This document shows positions 1-7,110 of a stretch of DNA of 32,667 nt, piece after piece. Position numbers and translations under genes: made by a program. Position 1 is the stretch's first letter; each line of letters opens with the position of its first letter. The DNA lies in the NCBI GenBank assembly GCA_903829855.1, contig CAIKRN010000056.1, positions 1 through 32,667 of the forward strand, given 5' to 3'. The notes beneath the pieces are model-generated. The model saw only the letters and a program-made list of their open reading frames with translations. It was not told the DNA's origin and ran no database searches. The DNA is from an uncultured Opitutia bacterium (GTDB lineage Bacteria > Verrucomicrobiota > Verrucomicrobiia > Opitutales > UBA953).

Positions 1-54
1 CTCGCCTGGATTGTCTCCGCGCTCTTATATCAGACAGTCATCCGCCTCTCATGA
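1..54 (+). CDS. feoB: C-terminal end of a FeoB-like ferrous iron transporter (partial)
   Basis: Only the last 17 codons are in the window. Frame 1 is open from the left edge and reads LAWIVSALLYQTVIRLS before a TGA at 52-54. The hydrophobic AWIVSALLYQ end resembles the last membrane helix of FeoB, the GTP-driven Fe(II) permease of the inner membrane. The TGA overlaps the ATG of the next gene by 4 nt (ATGA), which suggests translational coupling. The identification rests mostly on that neighbour, which looks like a FeoB-associated Cys-rich peptide. The stretch is too short to prove by itself. Confidence 0.5.
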   Translation, partial: LAWIVSALLYQTVIRLS

Positions 55-200
55 ACCTCGAAGCCATCATTGTTGGAGCCGTAGTCGGCGCGGCCGCGGG
101 CTGGTTAGTCCGCCGATGGATCGTCGCCGCTCAGCGACGCAAAGAGGGAGGTTGCGCGGGCGACTGCGGTTGCGCGACCAAACTGAAGCCGAAGAAGTGA
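51..200 (+). CDS. FeoB-associated Cys-rich membrane peptide
   Basis: A 49-residue protein starting at the ATG that overlaps the preceding stop codon. Residues 5-25 form one membrane helix rich in Gly, Ala and Val (IIVGAVVGAAAGWLV), followed by a basic stretch and then a Cys motif, GGCAGDCGCA, with Cys at 35, 39 and 41. The tail is Lys-rich. This plan (single helix, Cys-rich cytoplasmic tail, coupling to feoB) is that of the FeoB-associated Cys-rich membrane proteins, thought to help Fe(II) uptake by binding metal near the FeoB pore. The role is inferred from architecture and position. A longer reading from about position 11 in another frame is Arg/Ser-rich and not credible. Confidence 0.75.
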   Translation: MNLEAIIVGAVVGAAAGWLVRRWIVAAQRRKEGGCAGDCGCATKLKPKK

Positions 201-211
201 ACGGGTAGGGG

Positions 212-226
212 CGCGACGGCGTCGCG
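212..226. repeat. GC palindrome of REP-like type between convergent genes
   Basis: Perfect 6-bp arms CGCGAC and GTCGCG flank the loop GGC, preceded by GGGTAGGGG. The layout (GTAGGG, then a GC arm, GGC loop, GC arm) is the same as at 13924-13944, so the two look like members of one dispersed palindrome family. It lies between the stop of the Cys-rich peptide and the stop of aguA. It could act as a weak bidirectional terminator, but there is no U-tract. Confidence 0.55.
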
Positions 227-251
227 TCTGCTCAGCATCAATTATTCCGCC

Positions 252-1277
252 TTACGCCGGCTGTTGCTGGCTGAGGCAGTGCAGCGCGCCGCCTTCAATG
301 AGTAGCAAGCGGCAGTCGATGCCGACGATATTGCGTCCGGGGAAGCAATCGCCAACGATGCCCATGGCGACTTTATCGGAGTCCTGTCCGTAGAGCGGCA
401 CGAGGACGCCGCCGTTCACGATGAGGAAGTTCGCGTGGCTTGGGGGTAGGTCGCGACCGGCGAGGCGAATGGCTTTAGGTAAAGGGAGTTCGAGGATGTC
501 GAGACGCTGGCCGCGCGGGCGCATCTCGCGCAGGCGCCGCAGGTTTTCCTGCATGGGGGCATAATTGGGCGAGGCCTTATCGGCTTCGCTGACGGCGAGG
601 ATCGTGCGCGGCGCGATGAAGCGGGCGAGGTTGTCGATGTGGCCATCCGTGTCGTCGTTGGCAAGGCCTTCACCAATCCAGAGGAGTTCGTCGATCGCCA
701 GGCCATCGCGGATTGCCGCGTGGAACGCGGCATCATCGCGACCGTCGGCGCGATTCGGATTATTCTGCACGGCTTCGGTGGTGAGGAGTAGGCCGTCGCC
801 GGAGACTTCGATGCCGCCGCCTTCGAGCTCGAAGGGGTAGCTGAATTTTTTCAGCCCGAGTCGCTGGGCGATTTTCCCGGGGACTTGATTATCGAGGGAG
901 GCTTCGAATTTACCACCCCAACCGTGGAATTCCCAGTCGGTGAGGGCGAGCTCTTTGGACTGATCGTTCTTGATGAAGATGGGGCCGTGATCGCGGCACC
1001 ACACATCGTCGGTGGCGATGTCCGTGAGTTCGATCACGGAGAGATCCGCCTTGGCTGCTTTCAGTTCGCGTTCGGCCTCGCTGCGTAGCTTACCCGCGGC
1101 GTTGATTTTCACCGGTTGGAATTTTGAAATCGCGGCGGCGAACTCGGCGAACTTGGCGGGCACCAAATCGTAATGCCCCGGCCAGAGCGTCGGGTTAGAC
1201 GGCCAAGAGAGCCAAGTCGCAGACTGGGTTTCCCATTCCGCTGGCATGCGGAAACCGAGGGAGCGTGGCGTGGACAT
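252..1277 (-). CDS. aguA: Agmatine deiminase
   Basis: This 341-residue protein should hydrolyse agmatine to N-carbamoylputrescine and ammonia, in the cytoplasm. It has the normal length for the family and its hallmarks: WCRDHGP at about residues 93-99, LEGGG near 151-155, the DTDGHIDN motif at 209-216 with the catalytic His, and the C-terminal GGALHCLSQQ with the nucleophilic Cys at about 334. It is the last gene of a leftward unit, 8 nt after the stop of aguB, whose product takes the next step. Arginine decarboxylase, needed to make agmatine from arginine, is not in the window. Peptidyl-arginine deiminases of the same superfamily are the alternative, but the aguB neighbour favours the agmatine enzyme. 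Confidence 0.93.
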   Translation of the reverse strand: MSTPRSLGFRMPAEWETQSATWLSWPSNPTLWPGHYDLVPAKFAEFAAAISKFQPVKINAAGKLRSEAERELKAAKADLSVIELTDIATDDVWCRDHGPIFIKNDQSKELALTDWEFHGWGGKFEASLDNQVPGKIAQRLGLKKFSYPFELEGGGIEVSGDGLLLTTEAVQNNPNRADGRDDAAFHAAIRDGLAIDELLWIGEGLANDDTDGHIDNLARFIAPRTILAVSEADKASPNYAPMQENLRRLREMRPRGQRLDILELPLPKAIRLAGRDLPPSHANFLIVNGGVLVPLYGQDSDKVAMGIVGDCFPGRNIVGIDCRLLLIEGGALHCLSQQQPA

Positions 1278-1285
1278 GCGGAAGG

Positions 1286-2155
1286 TCAGTCGCGCAAGCG
1301 GCGAGTCAGGTCCGTGTACGCGTCGATGCGGCGGTCACGGAAAAACGGCCAGATTCGGCGGAACTCGCGCTGCTTCACCAAGTCGCAATCGGCGAGAAGC
1401 ACTTCCTCTTTGTCGATGGAGGCCCGGGCGACAATTTCACCGTAGGGGTCGGAGACGAAACTCTGGCCCCAGAATTGGGTCCGGCCCTCGGTGCCGACCC
1501 GATTGGTCGCGGCGACATAGCAACCATTGGCGACGCCGTGACCACGCTGGACGGTTTCCCAGGCGTTATGTTGAGCCTGGCCGAGTGCGGCCTTTTCTTC
1601 GGGCAGCCAGCCGATCGCTGTTGGGTAGAAGAGAATTTGAGCACCACCGAGCGCGGTGAGGCGGGCGGCTTCAGGGTACCATTGGTCCCAGCAGATCAAG
1701 ACGCCGATATCGCCGTGGGCCGTCTTCCAGGTGCGGAAGCCGAGATCACCTGGCGTGAAGTAGAATTTCTCCTCAAACCCGGGGTCCTGCGGGATGTGCA
1801 TCTTGCGGTACTTACCGAGCACGGTGCCATCGGCGTCGATGACGGCAGCAGTGTTGTGGTAGACTTCGCTGCCGCGCGCTTCGAAGAGTGGCGCGATAAT
1901 GACGACGCCGAGACGCTGTGCGACCTTGGCGAGTTCGGTGACCGACGGGCCCGTCTCGATGGGCTCAGCGAGGTCGAAGTTCTTCGGGTCCTGATTGATG
2001 CAGAAATACTTCGTCGTGAACATCTCCTGCAGGCCGATGATTTTGGCGCCCTTCGCCGCTGCCTCTTCAATACGCGGAATCGTCCTCCGGACATTGGCCG
2101 CCGGGGTGTCCTCGGCGGTGAGCTGGATGAGACCGACGCGGACGGAGTCAGCCAT
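1286..2155 (-). CDS. aguB: N-carbamoylputrescine amidase
   Basis: A 289-residue nitrilase-superfamily enzyme that should hydrolyse N-carbamoylputrescine to putrescine, CO2 and ammonia. The Glu-Lys-Cys triad is visible: E44 in GLQEMF, K118 in KYRKMHIP and C155 in LICWDQWYPEAAR. The frame stays open far upstream (to 2629), but that stretch runs antisense inside hisG and is Arg/His-rich. The ATG at 2155 starts the conserved MADSVRVGLIQL segment and lies 11 nt after the hisG stop. With aguA just downstream it completes the two-step route from agmatine to putrescine. Confidence 0.94.
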   Translation of the reverse strand: MADSVRVGLIQLTAEDTPAANVRRTIPRIEEAAAKGAKIIGLQEMFTTKYFCINQDPKNFDLAEPIETGPSVTELAKVAQRLGVVIIAPLFEARGSEVYHNTAAVIDADGTVLGKYRKMHIPQDPGFEEKFYFTPGDLGFRTWKTAHGDIGVLICWDQWYPEAARLTALGGAQILFYPTAIGWLPEEKAALGQAQHNAWETVQRGHGVANGCYVAATNRVGTEGRTQFWGQSFVSDPYGEIVARASIDKEEVLLADCDLVKQREFRRIWPFFRDRRIDAYTDLTRRLRD

Positions 2156-2166
2156 GGCGCGGGTCG

Positions 2167-3051
2167 TCAGTAGACGAGCTTGTTGATCGGATACTCCACG
2201 ATGCCTTCGGCGCCGGAAGCCTTGAGCGTCGGGATAAACTCGCGGGCCTGGCGGGCATCGATGATCGTCTCCACGGCAATCCAAGCAGGATTGCTGAGGG
2301 GCGAGACGGTCGGATTCCGCAGGGAGGGAAGGGCGGCGGCTACTTTTTCGAGCGCGTCCTTCGGGAGATTGAATTTCAGCCCGACCATATGCTGGGCGGC
2401 GAGGGCGCCTTGGAGCATCAGGACAATCTGCTCGATTTTGGCACGCTTGGCAGGATTCGCCCATGCAGCCTTGTTCGCCACGAGCACCGTGGTGGTCTCC
2501 ATTAACTGGGCGACGATGCGGAGCTTGTTGGCCTTGATGGAGGAGCCGGTTTCCGTGATGTCGACAATCGCATCGGCGAGCTCGGGGACTTTTACCTCGG
2601 TCGCACCCCAGGAGAATTCGACTTCGCATTCGACGCCTTGTGCTTTGAACCAGCGACGGGTGGTTTCGACGAGTTCGGTGGCCACGCGTTTGCCGGCCAA
2701 GTCCTTGGCGGTCTGGACAGGAGAAGCTTCCGGGACGCAGAGGACCCAGCGGGATTTCTGGGCCGAGGCGCGACTGTAGATAAGTTCGCAGACCTGGACG
2801 ACGTCGGCGTTATTTTCCTGGACCCAATCTTGGCCCGTTAGGCCGCAGTCGAAGAAGCCGTGCTCGACATAACGGGCGACTTCTTGGGCGCGGATGAAGC
2901 GGCCATCGAGGGCGGGGTCATCGAAAGATGGGCGGTACGAGCGGCTACTCTTGGTCACCGGGAACCCGGCACGGGCGAACAGCTGGAGGGTTGCCTCCTC
3001 TAGGCTACCCTTGGGTAGACCGAGCATCAGTTTGGCGGCTTCCTGACTCAT
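2167..3051 (-). CDS. hisG: ATP phosphoribosyltransferase, long regulated form
   Basis: Catalyses the first step of histidine synthesis, condensing ATP with PRPP. The start chosen (MSQEAAKLML, 294 residues) puts LGLPKGSLEE at the N-terminus, as is normal for the family; the frame could extend to 3141, but with unconvincing sequence. The bilobed catalytic domain holds DCGLTGQDW and DIVDITETGSS (PRPP-binding region). The last ~75 residues, ending VEYPINKLVY, match the C-terminal regulatory domain of long-form HisG, which binds histidine, so feedback inhibition is expected and no HisZ is needed. It is the first gene of the leftward unit with aguB and aguA, an unusual association since no other his gene is present. 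Confidence 0.93.
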   Translation of the reverse strand: MSQEAAKLMLGLPKGSLEEATLQLFARAGFPVTKSSRSYRPSFDDPALDGRFIRAQEVARYVEHGFFDCGLTGQDWVQENNADVVQVCELIYSRASAQKSRWVLCVPEASPVQTAKDLAGKRVATELVETTRRWFKAQGVECEVEFSWGATEVKVPELADAIVDITETGSSIKANKLRIVAQLMETTTVLVANKAAWANPAKRAKIEQIVLMLQGALAAQHMVGLKFNLPKDALEKVAAALPSLRNPTVSPLSNPAWIAVETIIDARQAREFIPTLKASGAEGIVEYPINKLVY

Positions 3052-3146
3052 AGGACACTTGAGGAAGCCCACCCTACGGCCCTCCGCAAGCATTAAGGGG
3101 TTGACTAGGGTGGGGTGCGAAAAGACCCTAATATTACCCAAATCCT

Positions 3147-3533
3147 ATGCAGCGCCCTCTGCTTCTCCTCGCCGTTTCCGCCTTTCTCGTCGCTTGCGAA
3201 ACGACCAATAATTCTTCGGCCAACGCCGACGCGGGCCCGCGTTTTTCGTGGCAGAAGGATGTTCCTGCCGCCCCAGTCGCCGTCGATAACACCCGCACTT
3301 CCATTGTCGCCGTGAACAAGGAATTCAGCCTGCTCGAGCTCTCTCGGGCTGAGAAGGCTGAGCCGAAGTCCCGCCTGCAGCTTTCGAAGGCTGGCAAGCA
3401 AGTCATCGTCGAAGTGATCAAGGCTGACGAGAAGACCACCATTGTTGGCATCGTCGCCGGTCAGTCGGGTGTTCCCGAATTTAAGGTCGGAGACAACGTC
3501 CCGGTTGCCGTCGTCGCTGCCCCTGCCCAGTAA
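3147..3533 (+). CDS. Small secreted lipoprotein of unknown function
   Basis: A 128-residue protein with a lipoprotein signal: MQRPLLLLAVSAFLVACE, lipobox LVAC with the lipidated Cys at 17. A low-complexity Asn/Ala linker follows, then a small domain of about 80 residues (RTSIVAVNKEF... VIVEVIKADEKTTIVGIVAG ... FKVGDNVPVAVV) that looks all-beta and ends in an Ala/Pro tail. The VGDNVPV ending resembles small beta-barrel domains, but I do not recognise a family. It is monocistronic, divergent from hisG, with an intrinsic terminator 30 nt after its stop. The upstream region has TTGACT at 3101 and a TAATAT at 3129, but their spacing (22 nt) is too wide for a confident promoter call. Confidence 0.8.
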   Translation: MQRPLLLLAVSAFLVACETTNNSSANADAGPRFSWQKDVPAAPVAVDNTRTSIVAVNKEFSLLELSRAEKAEPKSRLQLSKAGKQVIVEVIKADEKTTIVGIVAGQSGVPEFKVGDNVPVAVVAAPAQ

Positions 3534-3562
3534 GGGTGGGAGTCACACCCCCGTGACAGAAG

Positions 3563-3593
3563 GACCCGCTGGCTCAGGCCGCGGGTCTTTTTT
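3563..3593 (+). terminator. Intrinsic terminator after the lipoprotein gene
   Basis: Stem GACCCGC (3563-3569) pairs with GCGGGTC (3581-3587) over an 11-nt loop and is followed by six T residues at 3588-3593. It lies 30 nt past the stop codon and in the same orientation. Confidence 0.85.
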
Positions 3594-3687
3594 GTCTACG
3601 GATACCTCGATAAATGCCATTTTTAAGGGCTTTTCCCGTCCGCCATTGACCCTTGTGGATGGCATGCCTACTGCTCGATTTTAAACC

Positions 3688-4476
3688 GTGTCGATGAACC
3701 TTGATCCATCCATGCCCCGAAGGGGCGGAGCGCTGCGCAAGTTGCTCACGATGCTTTGCGGGATTACCCTCTTTGTGGTCGTGGTGGCGGTCTTGGGGGT
3801 CTGGGCCATCGGACGATTCGCGCCCAAACTCCTCGACGCCACCCTCGCCTCTAAGACCGGCGCCCACCTGGCGGTCGATTCCAATGATTCGAACCTATTC
3901 CTTGGTCGCCTCGACTTCGGGGGCGTGGTCATCACCAACCCTTCCCGCTGGACGGAATCGGAGTTTCTCCGGGTAAAGCGACTCTCTCTGGATGTCGACA
4001 CGCTGTCGTTTCTCGAAGGGGGAAGTCGGACCGTGCACGACGCCGAACTCGATATCGACCGACTAGTGATTGTCGGGAAAGCTAATTTTCTCACCGACAA
4101 CAATGCGAAGGACATCGGTAACGGCCTCAAGTCGGCCGACAAGCCAGGCGCGCCATCCGCTGGTCCGGCATCGACCCCGCCGTCCGCTGGTCGCGCCCAA
4201 CCTTTCCATATCCAGCATCTTCGCGTTCGGGTTAATCGCATCACGGTCATCGCTGGCGATGGCACCCCGCAGCGCCGCATCGTGATTGATCGGGAATTTA
4301 ATTATGTCTTCGAAGCGCGGGATATCACCGACCATAACTTTGACGACAAGGTTTCCAAGCCGATGGGCAAACTGGCCCTGCAGTCGGCCGTGGAACAGCA
4401 GCCCGAGTTGCTGATGGATCTTGCGCGCGAGCGCCTCCGTAAATCCATCACCGAAAAGTTGCGCGAAGGAAAATAA
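3688..4476 (+). CDS. AsmA-like membrane-anchored protein
   Basis: A 262-residue protein with a basic N-terminus, one membrane helix at about residues 19-42 (LTMLCGITLFVVVVAVLGVW) and a periplasmic part. The periplasmic part starts with FAPKLLDATLASKTGAHLAV and continues with LFLGRLDFGGVVITNPSRW and LSLDVDTLSFLEG. The pattern of short beta-strands right after the anchor resembles the start of AsmA/DUF748-type proteins, which take part in lipid transport or outer-membrane biogenesis, but it is far shorter than classical AsmA (about 600 residues). A Pro/Ser/Gly linker sits near residues 152-170. Start: GTG at 3688 or ATG at 3694. A TTGACC at 3646 could be a -35, but the -10 is weak. It lies 5 nt before grpE, so the three genes look co-transcribed. 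Confidence 0.7.
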   Translation: MSMNLDPSMPRRGGALRKLLTMLCGITLFVVVVAVLGVWAIGRFAPKLLDATLASKTGAHLAVDSNDSNLFLGRLDFGGVVITNPSRWTESEFLRVKRLSLDVDTLSFLEGGSRTVHDAELDIDRLVIVGKANFLTDNNAKDIGNGLKSADKPGAPSAGPASTPPSAGRAQPFHIQHLRVRVNRITVIAGDGTPQRRIVIDREFNYVFEARDITDHNFDDKVSKPMGKLALQSAVEQQPELLMDLARERLRKSITEKLREGK

Positions 4477-4481
4477 CTCTC

Positions 4482-4988
4482 ATGACCGACCTCCATTCAT
4501 CCTCTGAACAGCCACCCCTCGACGTCGCCACGCGCATCGCCGAGCTGGAAGGCCAGATTGCCTTGCTCAAGGACACCGTCCTGCGCAGCAATGCCGACCA
4601 ACAGAATCAGCAGCGACGCCATCAGCGCGAGCGCGAGGAACTCCGCAAGTTCGCTACGGCCGGGCTGGTCGAAGACCTCCTCCCGGCGCTAGATTCCTTG
4701 AACCTAGGGCTTGAGTCCGCCACGAAACAGACGGATGGCCGAGCCGTCGGTGAAGGCTTCCGCATGGCGGTCGGACAGCTCCGCTCAATTCTTTCCTCCC
4801 AAGGCCTCGCCGAAGTAAATCCGCTGGGCCAGCCTTTCGATCCGTCTCGGCATGAAGCTGTCGGCCAAGAGCCAAGCACCAGCACCCCGGAGGGTTCCGT
4901 GTGCCGCGTCGCGCGCTCCGGCTGGTTGCTGCATGACCGCGTCATTCGCCCTGCCGCGGTCTTTGTTTCTTCCGGCGTCGCCAAGTAA
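4482..4988 (+). CDS. grpE: Nucleotide exchange factor GrpE
   Basis: A 168-residue cochaperone that releases ADP from DnaK in the cytoplasm. Residues 15-60 form the long dimerising coiled coil (RIAELEGQIALLKDTVLR...QREREELRKFATAGLVEDLLP). The C-terminal beta domain shows the family signature GQPFDPSRHEAVGQE, then VARSGWLLHDRVIRPAAVFVS, equivalent to the usual GY.l..rvlRpA.V.V ending. The start is preceded by GAAGGAAA. It lies 5 nt after the AsmA-like gene and 9 nt before dnaJ. No dnaK and no CIRCE element or hrcA is visible here, so heat control is not evident from this sequence. Confidence 0.95.
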   Translation: MTDLHSSSEQPPLDVATRIAELEGQIALLKDTVLRSNADQQNQQRRHQREREELRKFATAGLVEDLLPALDSLNLGLESATKQTDGRAVGEGFRMAVGQLRSILSSQGLAEVNPLGQPFDPSRHEAVGQEPSTSTPEGSVCRVARSGWLLHDRVIRPAAVFVSSGVAK

Positions 4989-4997
4989 CTTCCTCCG

Positions 4998-6140
4998 ATG
5001 GCTGACGAATATTACACCTTACTCGGCGTCGCGAAGTCCGCGACTGCCGACGACCTCAAAAAGGCCTATCGCAAGAAGGCGATGGAGTTCCACCCCGACC
5101 GGAATCCGGGCAACAAGGAAGCTGAGGAAAAATTCAAGAAGGTCTCCCGCGCCTATGAGGTGCTCGGCGATGACGCGAAGCGGAAGCTTTATGATCAACA
5201 CGGCGAAGCAGCTTTTGATCCCAGCATGGGCGGAGGCCCTGGACGCGGTTCGGCGGGCGGTGGCTTCCGGGGCGCCGATCCCCGCGATATTTTTGAGCAG
5301 ATGTTCGGCGGCGGCGGCGGAAACTTCTCGGATATGTTCGGCGGTGGCGGTGGCGCGGCGAATGATAATGCGGGCGAAGACCTGCGCGTAGATTTAAAGA
5401 TTACCCTCGAAGAAGCGGCCGAAGGCGTGGAACGAAAGATTCCCTATCGCAAGCATGTCGCCTGCACCAAGTGCTCTGGCTCTGGCGCGGAGCCGGGCGC
5501 CAAGAAAACCCGTTGCCCTACCTGTCATGGTCATGGGCAGGTGGTTCGTTCGCAGGGGTTCTTTTCGATGAAGCAGACCTGCCCTGCTTGCGGGGGCGAA
5601 GGTGAGCGCATCGATAAGCCCTGTCGCCCGTGCGCCGGTGAAGGCCGGGTAATCGCGGAATCCCATGTCACGGTGCGCATCCCGCCAGGCGTGGATACCG
5701 GCACCAAACTCCGTTCTTCTAATAACGGCTCCGCCGGCCGCCGTGGCGCCGCCGCAGGTGATTTATATGTCTATATCACCGTCCAAGAACACGAACTTTT
5801 TGAACGCGATGATGACGACCTCGCCTGCAGCGTCCCCGTGAAATTCTCCGTGGCGGCCTTGGGCGGGAAAATTACCGTCCCGAAGCTTAAAGGTAAGACG
5901 GTACTCAGCGTGCCCGCAGGGACGCAGGGCGGGACGGTTTTCCGGCTGCGCGGCGAGGGTATGCCACACCTCCGCGGTGGAGCGCATGGCGACTTACTCG
6001 TCCGCGTTGATATCGACGTGCCGAAGAAGATGAATGACACCGAGAAGAAGGCCTTGAAGGCCTATGCCGATGCCTGCGGTGATGAGGCCGCTCCGGTGTC
6101 CGAATCCTGGCGGACAAAGTTCAAGAAATTCTTCCCTTAA
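4998..6140 (+). CDS. dnaJ: Chaperone protein DnaJ
   Basis: A full-length type I J-protein (380 residues) that delivers substrates to DnaK and stimulates its ATPase. In order: J domain (1-70) with the HPD triad at 32-34; a Gly/Phe-rich region (about 78-125); a zinc domain with four CxxCxGxG-type repeats at C156/C159, C173/C176, C195/C198 and C209/C212; then the substrate-binding beta domains ([31 protein letters not shown]). All eight zinc ligands are present. It follows grpE by 9 nt and ends the unit; a hairpin without a U-tract begins at its stop. Confidence 0.97.
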   Translation: MADEYYTLLGVAKSATADDLKKAYRKKAMEFHPDRNPGNKEAEEKFKKVSRAYEVLGDDAKRKLYDQHGEAAFDPSMGGGPGRGSAGGGFRGADPRDIFEQMFGGGGGNFSDMFGGGGGAANDNAGEDLRVDLKITLEEAAEGVERKIPYRKHVACTKCSGSGAEPGAKKTRCPTCHGHGQVVRSQGFFSMKQTCPACGGEGERIDKPCRPCAGEGRVIAESHVTVRIPPGVDTGTKLRSSNNGSAGRRGAAAGDLYVYITVQEHELFERDDDDLACSVPVKFSVAALGGKITVPKLKGKTVLSVPAGTQGGTVFRLRGEGMPHLRGGAHGDLLVRVDIDVPKKMNDTEKKALKAYADACGDEAAPVSESWRTKFKKFFP

Positions 6141-6167
6141 GCCCCTTGCTCGCGGGGCTCGCCCCGC
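6140..6167. repeat. GC palindrome within the nadC promoter region
   Basis: Two competing stems share one arm: AGCCCC (6140-6145) with GGGGCT (6154-6159), and GCGGGGC (6152-6158) with GCCCCGC (6161-6167). It continues into GCCCCGCCCTAC (6161-6172), 12 nt that recur exactly at 14030-14041 beside another GC palindrome. It may be a dispersed repeat, and it sits between the likely -35 and -10 of nadC. There is no U-tract, so it is a poor intrinsic terminator. Confidence 0.55.
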
Positions 6168-6175
6168 CCTACAGT
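6146..6175 (+). promoter_or_regulatory. Candidate leaderless promoter of nadC
   Basis: TTGCTC (6146-6151), an 18-nt spacer, TACAGT (6170-6175), then 6 nt to the ATG at 6182. Transcription would begin at or next to the start codon. No Shine-Dalgarno sequence is present. Confidence 0.5.
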
Positions 6176-6181
6176 CAGCCT

Positions 6182-7108
6182 ATGCCACGTGACCCGGGAC
6201 AGACCGAACGCCTCGTGCGTCGCCTCCGCTGGGAGGAGTTGGACGCGGCCTGGTTGCGAGCGTTTGTCGAACTCGCCCGCGCGGAAGATTTAGCCGGCGC
6301 CGGCTTGGCGCGGCGGCCATTGCGACCTGGTGATCCCTCGGCCGATTTGCTGGGAGGCACGGCCCGGGCGCGGGCGCGCATTGTCACCCGCCGTCCCGCT
6401 GTGATTGCCGGCCTCGGACTCCTGGAAATCGTCTTCGCGGCGTATGGCCACCGCTGTCATGCGAAGCCGCTCGCCTATGATGGGCAATTCGTCCCAGCCG
6501 ATACCGCGGTGGCCGAAGTCGAAGGCCCCGCCGCCGATTTACTTTCCGCCGAACGGATTCTGCTCAACTTCCTCCAACGCCTTTGTGGCGTCGCTACGCG
6601 CACGCGGGAGCACGTCCTTGCGCTCGGTTCCTCGCCAACCAAACTGCTCGATACGCGGAAGACGACGCCGGGCTTCCGGATGCTGGAGAAATATGCGGTC
6701 GGCCAAGGCGGCGGGTATAATCACCGACTCGGCCTTTTTGACCGTATCATGGTGAAGGATAATCACCTGGCCGCCGGCTCCGCCGGGGCCGCCAAGCGGC
6801 TGACGGCTTTTGTCGAACGCGCCCGCGCGAGTCGCCCGGACTTGATTGTGGAAGTTGAAGTCGATCGTCTCGACCAAATCAAACCCGTGGTCACCGCGGG
6901 GGCTGATATCGTCTTGCTCGACAACTTTTCCATCGCGGATTTACGCGAGGCTATCCCCATGCTCCGAGGCAAGGCTTGGTCGGAGGTGAGCGGTGGCGTG
7001 AATATTGAAACATTGGGGGCGATTGGCACGCTGTCGCCCGACTTCGTTTCGTGTGGCGGCATCACTCACTCGGCTCCGTGGTGCGACCTTGGAATGGATT
7101 GGAGCTAA
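6182..7108 (+). CDS. nadC: Nicotinate-nucleotide pyrophosphorylase (carboxylating)
   Basis: Converts quinolinate and PRPP to nicotinate mononucleotide, CO2 and pyrophosphate in de novo NAD synthesis. The 308-residue protein shows RILLNFLQRLCGVAT, the KLLDTRKTTPGFRMLEKYAV signature, GGGYNHRLGLFDRIMVKDNH, and VEVEVDRLDQ with LLDNFS, all core parts of the family's barrel and active site. The TTG at 6146 would extend the frame, but the ATG at 6182 gives the usual N-terminus and a fitting -10 element. The next gene, birA, starts 2 nt after the stop. NadA and NadB are not in the window. Confidence 0.94.
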   Translation: MPRDPGQTERLVRRLRWEELDAAWLRAFVELARAEDLAGAGLARRPLRPGDPSADLLGGTARARARIVTRRPAVIAGLGLLEIVFAAYGHRCHAKPLAYDGQFVPADTAVAEVEGPAADLLSAERILLNFLQRLCGVATRTREHVLALGSSPTKLLDTRKTTPGFRMLEKYAVGQGGGYNHRLGLFDRIMVKDNHLAAGSAGAAKRLTAFVERARASRPDLIVEVEVDRLDQIKPVVTAGADIVLLDNFSIADLREAIPMLRGKAWSEVSGGVNIETLGAIGTLSPDFVSCGGITHSAPWCDLGMDWS

Positions 7109-7110
7109 AC

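Noticed and set aside
1265-2173. 302-codon open frame on the plus strand opposite aguB
   Set aside because: Acidic, low-complexity mirror of a high-GC gene, with no domain; aguB on the other strand has its full catalytic triad.
2156-2629. N-terminal extension of aguB by 158 codons
   Set aside because: It runs through hisG on the same strand in another frame, is Arg/His/Cys-rich and unlike nitrilases. The conserved start is at 2155.
3101-3134. Promoter TTGACT...TAATAT before the lipoprotein gene
   Set aside because: The spacer is 22 nt, too long for a normal sigma-70 promoter; kept only as a remark.
3052-3141. Longer hisG start
   Set aside because: The extra 30 residues are unlike HisG N-termini, while LGLPKGSLEE normally lies close to the start, as from 3051.
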